From NCBI GenBank assembly GCA_013202615.1, contig JABMRL010000251.1, positions 1 through 11,450 on the forward strand: a stretch of DNA of 11,450 bases. The letters run 5' to 3'. The notes beneath the pieces were generated by a model. It was not told the origin of the DNA. It searched no databases and saw nothing but the letters and a program-made list of their open reading frames with translations. Below, piece by piece: positions 1 to 6,426 of this stretch (its first letter is position 1; each line of letters begins with the position of its first letter). The DNA comes from Dehalococcoidia bacterium. GTDB taxonomy: Bacteria > Chloroflexota > Dehalococcoidia > Dehalococcoidales > RBG-16-60-22. The position numbers were made by a program, and so were the translations under genes.

Positions 1-348
1 CCAGTTCGGGGCGATGGCATAAACAATCCAGGAAATGGCGAGGAAGGTGATGCCAACCAGGTAAATATTTTTAGCACCGAACCGGTCAATTAACCATCCG
101 GTAAGAGGAGCTGTTAAACCGGCCACGGCCATACCTACGCTATTGACGATACCCAGCTGTGTACCAGTAGCTCCCAGCAACAAAACGTAGATAGACAGGT
201 ACGGTAGCAGCATTTGGTAAAATAATCGGAACGTGGAAGAGCGGATTGCGGTGACTTTCCAATCGCGAGGCTGTCTTTCTATGAAGCAAATGCCGTTCGC
301 TACGGCATTTTTAGTAGCATTCCGTATTTGCGTCAAGTGTTCATGCAT
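1..348 (-). CDS. MFS transporter, N-terminal part (cut by window edge)
   Basis: This is the first 116 codons of a gene that runs off the left edge. About 37 polar residues are followed by hydrophobic segments typical of a major facilitator superfamily permease: a first helix around LFYQMLLPYLSIYVLLLGA, then a helix ending in GWLIDRFGAKN, which matches the conserved MFS loop 2-3 motif (G-x-L-x-D-R-x-G), then a third helix. It would be an inner-membrane transporter; the substrate cannot be inferred. The ATG at 348 is the first in-frame start after a stop near 382-384. Its ribosome binding site is poor: AAGGG abuts the ATG with no spacing, and the predicted transcript would start only 1-3 bases upstream. 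The message may therefore be nearly leaderless, or a TTG at 336, which has better spacing from AAGGG, may be used. Family assignment is solid, exact start is not. Confidence 0.85.
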   Translation of the reverse strand, partial: MHEHLTQIRNATKNAVANGICFIERQPRDWKVTAIRSSTFRLFYQMLLPYLSIYVLLLGATGTQLGIVNSVGMAVAGLTAPLTGWLIDRFGAKNIYLVGITFLAISWIVYAIAPNW

Positions 349-356
349 CCCTTGGT

Positions 357-385
357 ATATTAAATCCGATTTAATATGGTATCAA
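357..385 (-). promoter_or_regulatory. Promoter of the MFS gene with overlapping palindromic operator
   Basis: On the minus strand TTGATA (385-380) is followed after exactly 17 bases by TAATAT (362-357), a good sigma-70 promoter just upstream of the MFS start. The spacer and -10 box are covered by a perfect 21-bp palindrome at 357-377 (half-site ATATTAAATC around a single central C at 367). A dimeric regulator bound there would occlude RNA polymerase, so repression is the expected mode. The regulator is unknown and not encoded next to the site within the window. Confidence 0.7.
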
Positions 386-436
386 TCACACTTTAGTCAG
401 AATTATAATTACCTGAGCCGTGTTTCAATTTCACCA

Positions 437-490
437 TTAGGCAGAGGGCATATCAGCCCTTGGTCGCTGGTTCAAATCCAGCCGCTGCCA
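437..490 (+). pseudogene. tRNA 3' fragment (no matching 5' half)
   Basis: A perfect T arm is visible: stem GCTGG (466-470), loop TTCAAAT (471-477), stem CCAGC (478-482). It is followed by a seven-base acceptor 3' strand CGCTGCC (483-489) and discriminator A490, with no encoded CCA. Upstream lie a five-base variable region (461-465) and an anticodon-like stem AGGGC/GCCCT (445-449/456-460) whose loop has only six bases instead of seven. TTAGGCAGAG (438-447) resembles the end of a D loop. The expected acceptor 5' strand GGCAGCG and 5' side of the D stem are absent about 72 bases upstream. GGCAG (440-444) can pair with CTGCC (485-489), giving a D-armless, minimal fold. Most likely a tRNA remnant such as an integration attachment site; amino-acid identity cannot be assigned. 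Confidence 0.6.
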
Positions 491-500
491 GTGCTGTTTT

Positions 501-992
501 TTATTTTCTATAAAGGCGTGGAAACCACATCGGCACTTCTTTCATGTACTGTTTGTATTCATCACCGAACTTATCAAGTAACAACTTCTCTTCATAGCGA
601 GATATATGATGCAAAAAGAACATGGCGATAACCAATACTATAGCTGAAGCTAGAGATATGTTCAGTAATAACAACCCCAGGTACAGTATTATTTCACTCA
701 GGTATATTGGATGACGCACGAGACGGAATACGCCTTTTCTAATTACACCTTGTGATTTCGCTTTTTTACCAAATACAATCAGAAGGCCTGTTCCTGCCAT
801 GTAACCAGATATAATCAGTAGTGAAATGCCAATGGGTAACCTTACTACTTGTATATATTCATTAAGAAAATTGGAGTAATCCAGGACCATATCAGATATC
901 CAGAGCGCCATGAAAAGACAAAAAAGCGTTAGCTGACCAATGTCGCTAATACGATGCTCTCCGGCAAGATTATCCTTGTGTCTATGTCTCAT
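501..992 (-). CDS. Isoprenylcysteine carboxylmethyltransferase-like membrane protein
   Basis: A 163-residue integral membrane protein. Hydrophobic segments lie at about residues 20-40, 50-75 and 98-130. The region GVFRLVRHPIYLSEIILYLG followed by a C-terminal EEKLLLDKFGDEYKQYMKEVPMWFPR is the signature of the ICMT/PEMT-like small membrane methyltransferases, in which the RHP motif and the C-terminal E-x(n)-F-G-x-x-Y-x-x-Y block form the S-adenosylmethionine site. The bacterial methyl acceptor is usually unknown and cannot be predicted here. The ATG at 992 is preceded by GGTAAGG at suitable spacing. It reads toward the tRNA fragment and has a TATAAT-containing upstream region with an inverted repeat. 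The gene at 9095-9661 encodes a second, clearly different member of the same family. Confidence 0.85.
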   Translation of the reverse strand: MRHRHKDNLAGEHRISDIGQLTLFCLFMALWISDMVLDYSNFLNEYIQVVRLPIGISLLIISGYMAGTGLLIVFGKKAKSQGVIRKGVFRLVRHPIYLSEIILYLGLLLLNISLASAIVLVIAMFFLHHISRYEEKLLLDKFGDEYKQYMKEVPMWFPRLYRK

Positions 993-1044
993 ATCGCCTT
1001 ACCGCCATTTAACCTCAAGTTAATACTTTGTACTCCTGCCTGTT

Positions 1045-1076
1045 ATTATACTCCACAACAAGTAATGCCTTGTTGT
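1045..1076 (-). promoter_or_regulatory. Probable promoter -10 box with upstream inverted repeat for the ICMT-like gene
   Basis: On the minus strand TATAAT lies at 1050-1045, about 52 bases before the start codon at 992. No good -35 box sits at normal spacing. Instead an 8-bp perfect inverted repeat, ACAACAAG-N6-CTTGTTGT (1055-1076), occupies that position. The arrangement suggests a regulator-dependent promoter. On the plus strand the same hairpin is followed by only four T residues, so a terminator is a weaker reading. Confidence 0.4.
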
Positions 1077-1128
1077 TTTAAGATAGTATAATTACTTTAC
1101 ATTTTTTCAGTTGACCATGGCTAGCGGG

Positions 1129-1569
1129 TTACTCATAAGCATTAACGCCAACCAGTGCCAGCTCCTCGTCCTCATCATAATGGCGACCGCTAGTGCCCAC
1201 AGCACCAACAGTATAGCCTTCCTTGGTCCGAATGAGGTTGCCACCAGGTATAAGCGTTAATCTGTCAGGCTCGCAGAAATCGGCGGGTCCAAGACCCAGT
1301 TTTACAAATAGGTCTCGAGTGGCTCTGGTGTCCCGTTTGAATGCTATGGCACTCCAGGCTTTCTTTTCCGCCATTTGTCGGTTAATCAGCGAGGCTTGAG
1401 GCATTCTGGCAAAGTACAGGAGAACACCAGATTCGTCTACTACGGCAAAGGCCATACCGCGACCCGGCTTAGTCTTGATAGCGTATTCCACCATGGCGTC
1501 AACAATCTTACGAGCTTGTTCCAGGGTTATACTCCCCGGGCGTACTGGTTCACCTGGTATTTCGTTCAT
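1129..1569 (-). CDS. GlcG/HbpS family protein (DUF336)
   Basis: A 146-residue protein of the GlcG/HbpS (DUF336) family. The core shows the family pattern: an N-terminal helix (SITLEQARKIVDAMVEYA), a strand with AFAVVDESGVLLYFARM, then the helix RQMAEKKAWSAIAFKR and a late Gly-rich strand (TVGAVGTSGRHYDEDEELA). Members include the heme-binding HbpS and proteins of uncertain role encoded near diol, glycolate or corrinoid enzymes; nothing here settles the function. A GTG at 1578 could add three residues, but the ATG at 1569 is preferred because AGGTG lies six bases upstream of it and overlaps that GTG. It is expressed from a promoter at 1713-1740 behind a short leader ORF. There is no signal peptide, so it is probably cytoplasmic. 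Confidence 0.85.
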   Translation of the reverse strand: MNEIPGEPVRPGSITLEQARKIVDAMVEYAIKTKPGRGMAFAVVDESGVLLYFARMPQASLINRQMAEKKAWSAIAFKRDTRATRDLFVKLGLGPADFCEPDRLTLIPGGNLIRTKEGYTVGAVGTSGRHYDEDEELALVGVNAYE

Positions 1570-1631
1570 TTCCTTCACCTGCCTGTTATTTTAGTCAGCA
1601 ATATATTATACGGAAACCTCAATTTGGAATT

Positions 1632-1673
1632 CTATACGATTTTCTTTTTTTCAATGCTTTTGCTAAAGCTCAT
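1632..1673 (-). CDS. Possible 13-residue leader peptide ORF
   Basis: The reading frame encodes MSFSKSIEKKKIV and a stop. What supports it is the very strong ribosome binding site GCAGGAGGTGATAG immediately before the ATG, and its position about 33 bases downstream of the predicted transcription start in the leader of the GlcG-family message. It could be a translated leader, or the decayed start of a lost gene whose ribosome binding site survives. It has no recognisable relatives. Confidence 0.35.
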   Translation of the reverse strand: MSFSKSIEKKKIV

Positions 1674-1712
1674 CTATCACCTCCTGCCATTTATTATTGC
1701 GCAAGCATCTTA

Positions 1713-1740
1713 ATTATGGTCGTCTAGGAGTAGTTGTCAA
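1713..1740 (-). promoter_or_regulatory. Promoter for the GlcG-family gene
   Basis: On the minus strand TTGACA (1740-1735) is followed after 16 bases by CATAAT (1718-1713). It lies just downstream of the radical SAM stop codon and would separate the GlcG-family transcript from the long upstream operon. No convincing terminator hairpin is visible between 1770 and 1740, so readthrough from the operon is also possible. Confidence 0.55.
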
Positions 1741-1769
1741 GATATAGCAAGGGGCGCATAGAATGAAGT

Positions 1770-2558
1770 TCACGTATTAATCCTAGGCCGACGTTTTAAA
1801 GTTTCCTTCAAATCCAGGGGATTTACCTCTGGTCTTGTTGCTTCATAGACAGTTACCACATTCTTCAGGCCATGAAATTCCCCACGTATAGAATCGATGT
1901 CTCGTGGGACCAGGGGCTGAACGGCGCAGGGGCGTAGTGGCGTGTTTAACTGCACTTCATCCGGGGAAATCTCCCTGGCTATTGCCGCTATTTCTCTGGC
2001 ATGGTGTTTATTGGCGTTAACAAACATCACCTGAAGCGACAACCTTCCTTGATATTGCTCTCTAAAGTGTTTCATACCTTGAATAATCTCTTTAAGGCGG
2101 CACTTGGTAATTGGCCGATTTATTTCGCAGAACATCTTTTCATCGGGTGCATCTAATTTCGCTACTACTACGTTAGCCATGCTGAGGTCGTTACGGACAT
2201 CCTCTCTGGTCATCAATGAAGAATTGGTAAGCACAGCAACTGGTAATCTTAAAACAGATCTAGCTAGTGTTATTGCTTCACTAAGATTAACAGCCAGGGT
2301 TGGCTCGCCTACTCCTGAGAAGGTGATATAGTCAGCTGTTATTCCTTTAACTCGTTCTAATTCCTCAGCTAATGCGGATATGGTCACAAACTCCTTACGT
2401 TCGGCTAACCGATGAATGGTCTTTCCTAACTGACAGTAAACACAATCAAAAGAACAAGTCTTGCCCTTGGTTGATAGAAGGTCTATACCCAATGAGCTAC
2501 CAAGGCGCCACGACGGCACCGGACCATAGATAATGGAATTCATGCTGGTCCCCATCAT
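1770..2558 (-). CDS. Radical SAM protein, COG0731-like
   Basis: A 262-residue radical SAM enzyme. The N-terminus contains YGPVPSWRLGSSLGIDLL and then C35-x3-C39-x2-C42 (CSFDCVYCQLG), the cysteines that hold the catalytic [4Fe-4S] cluster and S-adenosylmethionine. SGVGEPTL at residues 81-88 is the expected SAM-binding 'GGE' motif. The YGPVPS-RLG-SLG-D opening and CxxxCxxCQLG are characteristic of COG0731, annotated as wyosine-synthase-like, although bacterial members outside tRNA modification are common and their substrates unknown. Only three Cys belong to the canonical cluster, and no ferredoxin domain is fused. The start overlaps the methyltransferase stop (ATGA, 2558-2555), implying translational coupling and a shared role. 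It is the last gene of the large operon. Function within a metal-cluster pathway is inference. Confidence 0.85.
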   Translation of the reverse strand: MMGTSMNSIIYGPVPSWRLGSSLGIDLLSTKGKTCSFDCVYCQLGKTIHRLAERKEFVTISALAEELERVKGITADYITFSGVGEPTLAVNLSEAITLARSVLRLPVAVLTNSSLMTREDVRNDLSMANVVVAKLDAPDEKMFCEINRPITKCRLKEIIQGMKHFREQYQGRLSLQVMFVNANKHHAREIAAIAREISPDEVQLNTPLRPCAVQPLVPRDIDSIRGEFHGLKNVVTVYEATRPEVNPLDLKETLKRRPRINT

Positions 2559-3232
2559 CTATCACCCTTATGCTCTGAAATCACGGTTTTATTCGCTACC
2601 ACAATAGTGAATCCAGCACTTGAATGAAATCCTTCCTGGGGAGATTCCATTTCGGTTATCGCACCTGGCTTCTGAAAAAGCGTAGAAACTACCTTCTTGA
2701 TGGTGAAGCCGGAGCGTTTCAGGAAATCCGAAACTTCCTGGTAGCTGTAGAACGTCGCGTGCTGGTAAAAACGATGTCCTCCCCTTTTCTTGGTCTGATA
2801 ATATTCTCCCCAGGGACTATCCCGCAATACTAACCCTAATACTATCCTCCCTCCGTCTTTCAGTATACGGTGGGATTCGCTAAGAACATCCAAGGGTGAT
2901 TTGATAAAGCAAAGGGTCACAATCAGAAATGCGGTGCCGAAGGTCTCCACCTCGAAGAACTTGTCTTCACCTCTTGCTAAAAACCCGTTGATGCCGTGGC
3001 GCTTGGCCATCTCAAGCAGCTTAACTGAAGGGTCGATTCCGGTCCCAATTCCCAGTGCCTGAGCAAAGCGGCCGCTGCCTACACCAATTTCGAGCCACGG
3101 TTTGGGTAAAAGAGGAAGCACTTCCTGAAAGGCTCTGACTTCGATATCGAAGATGAGCTTGCCTTCCTGTTCGAACCAGGCATCATATTCTGAAGCTAGA
3201 ATATCAAAAGGTGAACTGCGGTTATTTTTCAT
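2555..3232 (-). CDS. Class I SAM-dependent methyltransferase
   Basis: A 225-residue cytoplasmic methyltransferase of the UbiE/Methyltransf_11 type. Motif I is WLEIGVGSGRFAQAL (residues 46-60), the acidic end of strand 2 is D67 in GIDPSVKLLEMA, and the strand 4/5 region reads TAFLIVTLCFIKSPLDVLSESHRILKDGGRIVLGLV, the standard post-motif II/III pattern (ILKDGG). The sequence does not reveal the acceptor. It sits 12 bases behind the Mrp-type ATPase gene and overlaps the radical SAM gene by four bases, so it belongs to the same transcription unit. The ATG at 3232 has AAGGA upstream. Methylation of a small metabolite or metallo-thiol product of the pathway is only a guess. Confidence 0.88.
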   Translation of the reverse strand: MKNNRSSPFDILASEYDAWFEQEGKLIFDIEVRAFQEVLPLLPKPWLEIGVGSGRFAQALGIGTGIDPSVKLLEMAKRHGINGFLARGEDKFFEVETFGTAFLIVTLCFIKSPLDVLSESHRILKDGGRIVLGLVLRDSPWGEYYQTKKRGGHRFYQHATFYSYQEVSDFLKRSGFTIKKVVSTLFQKPGAITEMESPQEGFHSSAGFTIVVANKTVISEHKGDR

Positions 3233-3244
3233 GGTAGAACATCC

Positions 3245-4285
3245 TTAACTAACTCTGGCTGACATTGCTTGATTGAATGCGTCTGCAAAAGCGCTCAGGC
3301 CTTCAGAATCGTATCGCTCAATCTCACCCTGGTCGCAGAGAATGGCCAGTTCGGGGTCAATAGGGAACTGGGCGAGAAGAGGGGCCCCGGCTACTTTGGC
3401 CATTTCTTCACCCTTGCTACTACCGAAGAGCTCCATACGCTTGCCGGTATCAGGCACATCGATATAGCTCATATTCTCCACTACGCCCAGTATCGGTTTG
3501 CTCATTTGTTTTGCCATATTGACCGCTTTCTTCACTATCATCTCCACCAGATTCTGCGGGGTAAAGACGATGACGATTCCTGTGATGGGCAGTGTCTGCA
3601 TCACAGTTAAAGAAGCGTCAGCCGTGCCTGGAGGCAGGTCTACAATCAGATAATCAAGCCTGCCCCAGAGTACCTCTTCCCAGAACTGCGTTATGGTGCG
3701 GCTGATGAGTGGCCCACGCCAGATAATCGCGTCGTCCTCGTTGGGCAGAAGGAGATTTATAGACATGATTTCGATTCCCGTTCTGCTTGGCACCGGCAGG
3801 ATGCCGGTATCACTGCCTCCGGGTCGAGAGTCGATGCCAAATATCCTTGGAATGCTCGGGCCGGTAATATCGGCGTCCAGTATGCCAACCTCGTATCCCT
3901 GGCGGGCTAGAGATAGCCCGGTAAGACTAGCTATTAAGGATTTGCCGACACCACCCTTACCACTCATCACCGCAATGACATGTGATATATCGTTCAGCTC
4001 AGAAGGTTTGGAGTCGGTGAAAAGCACATCAACGCTTTTCAGTTGAGCTATATTAGAACAGGTCTCTTTTATTTTAGCGGCTATCCAGTTCTGGGCTTCG
4101 CTGTTCAAGGCTGCCGAAGCGAGAGTGATGCCGGCATTACCGTCAGATAAAGATATATCACGAATCAAATTCAATCCATTTATACTTCGATTAGCACCCG
4201 GTACCAACACCCCATTGAGACTTTTCCTTATCTCTTCCTCAATAGTCTTCGGTTGCTGGTTACCGGCACGATTTGCTCTGGTCAT
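3245..4285 (-). CDS. Mrp/ApbC (NBP35)-type P-loop ATPase without the C-terminal CxxC
   Basis: A 346-residue protein. Residues 14-100 resemble the DUF59/MIP18-type domain usually fused in front of Mrp ATPases. A deviant Walker A, GKGGVGKS, follows at 109-116, then ILDADITGPSIPRIFG (switch I/A', 135-150), DLPPGTADASLTVMQ (216-230) and VVENMSY (268-274). Mrp/Nbp35 proteins bind and transfer [4Fe-4S] clusters through a CxxC after the NMSY segment. Here that site reads VPDT (277-280), and the only cysteines in the protein are C76 and C317. ATPase activity should be intact, but the family's bridging cluster site is missing. It lies 20 bases behind the NifX-like gene and 12 before the methyltransferase. 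The start ATG has AAGGAAGG nine bases upstream. An mrp gene is also part of Desulfovibrio orp loci. Confidence 0.9.
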   Translation of the reverse strand: MTRANRAGNQQPKTIEEEIRKSLNGVLVPGANRSINGLNLIRDISLSDGNAGITLASAALNSEAQNWIAAKIKETCSNIAQLKSVDVLFTDSKPSELNDISHVIAVMSGKGGVGKSLIASLTGLSLARQGYEVGILDADITGPSIPRIFGIDSRPGGSDTGILPVPSRTGIEIMSINLLLPNEDDAIIWRGPLISRTITQFWEEVLWGRLDYLIVDLPPGTADASLTVMQTLPITGIVIVFTPQNLVEMIVKKAVNMAKQMSKPILGVVENMSYIDVPDTGKRMELFGSSKGEEMAKVAGAPLLAQFPIDPELAILCDQGEIERYDSEGLSAFADAFNQAMSARVS

Positions 4286-4305
4286 GCTGATTACCTTCCT
4301 TTTCC

Positions 4306-4701
4306 TTAATGCAGTCGTTCCATCAGATTCTCAAGTTTGCCATCAATATAGCGTTGAATTGCTTCATCGATATCTTCTACGTCGGTAGCAATTGGTTCGA
4401 TGTTATGGCTTTTTAAACTGTCGTAGGCACCCCAGCCCATACCCCCGGCGAGAAGAACCTGGCAATCGTTAATCGTGCTTGCCATGTTGGAATGCCTTAC
4501 CTGAGCGCCGGCGTCATAGCCGTGAGGTTCCCCAGGTTTGACATCGGCATGGTGGGCGGCAAAAGTGTGGTGCCCGCTTTTATCTCGCGTTTCTCTACTC
4601 ACAATCTTACCGTCTTCAATGGCAACAACCACATATAACGGCGCCCGACCAAAATGCTGGCTGATAGTTTTCCCGTCCTCAGTAATAACGGCAATTTTCA
4701 T
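4306..4701 (-). CDS. NifX/ORP-like dinitrogenase Fe-Mo cofactor family protein
   Basis: A 131-residue single-domain protein of the Nitro_FeMo-Co (NifX/NifB C-terminal/orange protein) family. It begins MKIAVITEDGKTISQHFGRAP, with the conserved 'HFG' strand-turn, and contains DCQVLLAGGMGWGAYDSLKSHNIEPI, the central 'GGMG' loop followed by a helix. Family members bind metal-sulfur clusters or precursors; Desulfovibrio ORP carries a Mo-Cu-S cluster. Between the two conserved parts there is a His-rich stretch (H44, H45, H50, H51, H60, H70) and one cysteine, C80, which could supply metal ligands. It sits between the MinD-type and Mrp-type ATPase genes, 16 and 20 bases away, with a GGAGG ribosome binding site. 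The second NifX-like protein of the operon is at 6690-7295. Identity of the bound metal is unknown. Confidence 0.9.
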   Translation of the reverse strand: MKIAVITEDGKTISQHFGRAPLYVVVAIEDGKIVSRETRDKSGHHTFAAHHADVKPGEPHGYDAGAQVRHSNMASTINDCQVLLAGGMGWGAYDSLKSHNIEPIATDVEDIDEAIQRYIDGKLENLMERLH

Positions 4702-4717
4702 TACTGCATCCTCCGAT

Positions 4718-5587
4718 CTATTTTGATTTCCTGTTAAGCCTGGTTTCTACTAGTTTCCACAACCTTTCTAATTCGTGAGTTACACCATTATCGGTGTAAT
4801 CGACCACCGGCACCCCGTGCACCATGGCCTCGGTTATCACGTTATCAAATGGAATCCTGGCGGCTACTTCCACTCCCTGAGTAAGACAATAACGCTCAAT
4901 CCTTCGTGTATTATCCTCGTTAATATCATATTTGTTTATACATACCATAGTGGTGATGCCAAAATGCTGACAAACATCTAGTATTCGCTCCAGGTCATGT
5001 ATGCCCGAGAGTGAAGGCTCTGTCACGAGAAGGGCAAGGTCCGTTCCAGATAACGAGGAGATAACGGGACAGCCGATACCGGGTGGCCCATCGCTTATGA
5101 TGTAACTCGCCTCTTCGCTTTCCGCTACTTTCCGTGCCTGTTTCCTGACCATGGCAACGAGTTTCCCGGAGTTCTCCTGGGCGATGTCGAGCCTGGCATG
5201 AACAAGCGGTCCGTATCTGGTTTCGGAGAGGAACCAATGCCCGGCGAGGTTTTCCTGCATGGTAATGGCCTGTACCGGACATACATGATAGCAGAATCCG
5301 CACCCTTCACAGGAGACGGGGTCGACTATCCAGTTATCGATAGCTTGAAAGCGGCAGACATCCCGGCATAAGCCGCATTCAGTGCACACACCCCTATCGA
5401 TAAAGGCTGTCTGACCGCTCCAGAACTCGTGTTTTTCCTTTAGCTCCGGCCTGAGTATCAGGTGAAGGTCGGCAGCGTCTACATCGCAGTCGGCCAATAT
5501 TTTATGCTGCGCCAGTGCGGCAAAGGCTCCGACGATGCTGGTCTTTCCGGTGCCTCCCTTACCGCTTAGTACTACGACTTCCCTCAT
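4718..5587 (-). CDS. MinD-type ATPase with inserted 2[4Fe-4S] ferredoxin domain (second of pair)
   Basis: A 289-residue MinD/ParA-superfamily P-loop ATPase. The deviant Walker A GKGGTGKT is at residues 9-16 and ADCDVDAADLHL at 32-43. A bacterial-type ferredoxin insert then carries two complete cluster motifs: C68-x2-C71-x2-C74-x3-C78 and C93-x2-C96-x2-C99-x3-CP103. The ATPase fold resumes with SDGPPGIGCPVISSLSGTD and a TEPSLSG motif. Proteins of this arrangement are encoded in pairs in orp loci and in many anaerobes beside NifX-like genes; coupling of ATP hydrolysis to electron delivery for cluster handling is a likely but unproven role. Its start lies 29 bases inside the preceding paralogue, so the two are translationally coupled and probably made in equal amounts as partners. 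It reads straight into the NifX-like gene. Confidence 0.93.
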   Translation of the reverse strand: MREVVVLSGKGGTGKTSIVGAFAALAQHKILADCDVDAADLHLILRPELKEKHEFWSGQTAFIDRGVCTECGLCRDVCRFQAIDNWIVDPVSCEGCGFCYHVCPVQAITMQENLAGHWFLSETRYGPLVHARLDIAQENSGKLVAMVRKQARKVAESEEASYIISDGPPGIGCPVISSLSGTDLALLVTEPSLSGIHDLERILDVCQHFGITTMVCINKYDINEDNTRRIERYCLTQGVEVAARIPFDNVITEAMVHGVPVVDYTDNGVTHELERLWKLVETRLNRKSK

Positions 5588-6425
5588 GCAGTCTCTCCTG
5601 TATAAGCCTATAAAGCCCGACGAATTCTTCCCTCCAGGAAGACATATAGGTAACCAGTGGTAATCCTTCGGAGTAGAGGCGTGCGATGGTTGTATCCAGG
5701 GGGATTTCGAGGAGAACCTTAATATTATTTTCCTGGCAGTATGCCTTCACCCGTCCGTCCCCGATACCCACACGATTGATGACAACACCACAGGGAACGT
5801 TCAGCTTCCGCGTCGTTTCAACGGCCAGGACAAGGTCGTTGAGCCCGAAAGGCGTGGGTTCGGTTACCAGTATGCAGAAATCGCTGTCCTTAATGGATTC
5901 AATGACAGGACAGGATGTCCCCGGTGACACATCGATTATGGCTATAGCGTCCGGTTCTATTTTCTCTTTAACCTTCTTTATTACCGGCACCGCCATGGCC
6001 TGTCCTACGTTCAGTTTTCCATGGACAAAACTCATCTCACCCAGTTGTCCTGATTCAACGACGCCTATCTCCTTTTTCTGTTCTGAAATCGCCCTTTCCG
6101 GACATAGATAGCTGCAGGCACCGCATCCGTGGCAGAGTTCGTGGAAAACCAGAACGTGCTCTTTAATGACCGTTATGGCGTTGTAGGCGCAAATCTCGGC
6201 ACACAGACCACAGTATGTACATTTATCCTCGTCCACCACGGGCACCGGGATAGAGACCGTTTCCCGGCGGGTAATCACGGGTTCTATGAATATGTGGGCA
6301 TTTGGCTCCTCAACGTCGCAATCAAGAAGCTGTACTTTGCTCACATCGTTTAACGACAGTGCAAGGTTGGTAGCGACCAGTGTTTTCCCGGTCCCCCCTT
6401 TTCCACTGGCAACGGAAATTATCAC
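5559..6425 (-). CDS. MinD-type ATPase with inserted 2[4Fe-4S] ferredoxin domain (first of pair)
   Basis: A 288-residue paralogue of the following gene product. Walker A GKGGTGKT is at residues 8-15 and LLDCDVEEPNAHIF at 33-46. The ferredoxin insert has C69-x2-C72-x2-C75-x3-C79 and C98-x2-C101-x2-C104-x3-CP108, then IIDVSPGTSCPVIESIKDSD and VTEPTPFG. All eight cluster cysteines are present in both paralogues, yet the sequences differ widely, as expected for an old duplication kept as a heteromeric pair. The start is a GTG at 6425, one base after the stop of the zinc-ribbon gene. No ATG lies near the family N-terminus (IISVASGKGG), so GTG is the natural choice. Cytoplasmic, possibly membrane- or septum-associated by analogy with MinD, although no amphipathic C-terminal helix is obvious. 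Confidence 0.93.
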   Translation of the reverse strand: MIISVASGKGGTGKTLVATNLALSLNDVSKVQLLDCDVEEPNAHIFIEPVITRRETVSIPVPVVDEDKCTYCGLCAEICAYNAITVIKEHVLVFHELCHGCGACSYLCPERAISEQKKEIGVVESGQLGEMSFVHGKLNVGQAMAVPVIKKVKEKIEPDAIAIIDVSPGTSCPVIESIKDSDFCILVTEPTPFGLNDLVLAVETTRKLNVPCGVVINRVGIGDGRVKAYCQENNIKVLLEIPLDTTIARLYSEGLPLVTYMSSWREEFVGLYRLIQERLHEGSRSTKR

Positions 6426-6426
6426 C

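Noticed and set aside
445..460. Second copy of the DUF134-type operator (GGGCATAT match)
   Set aside because: Only eight bases match, and the segment is explained by the anticodon-like stem of the tRNA fragment.
233..631. Plus-strand open frame of 132 codons
   Set aside because: It overlaps the MFS gene start, the tRNA fragment and the ICMT-like gene on the other strand, with no family signature and no ribosome binding site.
1055..1076. Rho-independent terminator on the plus strand
   Set aside because: The stem is AT-rich with a tail of only four T residues, and no plus-strand gene precedes it.
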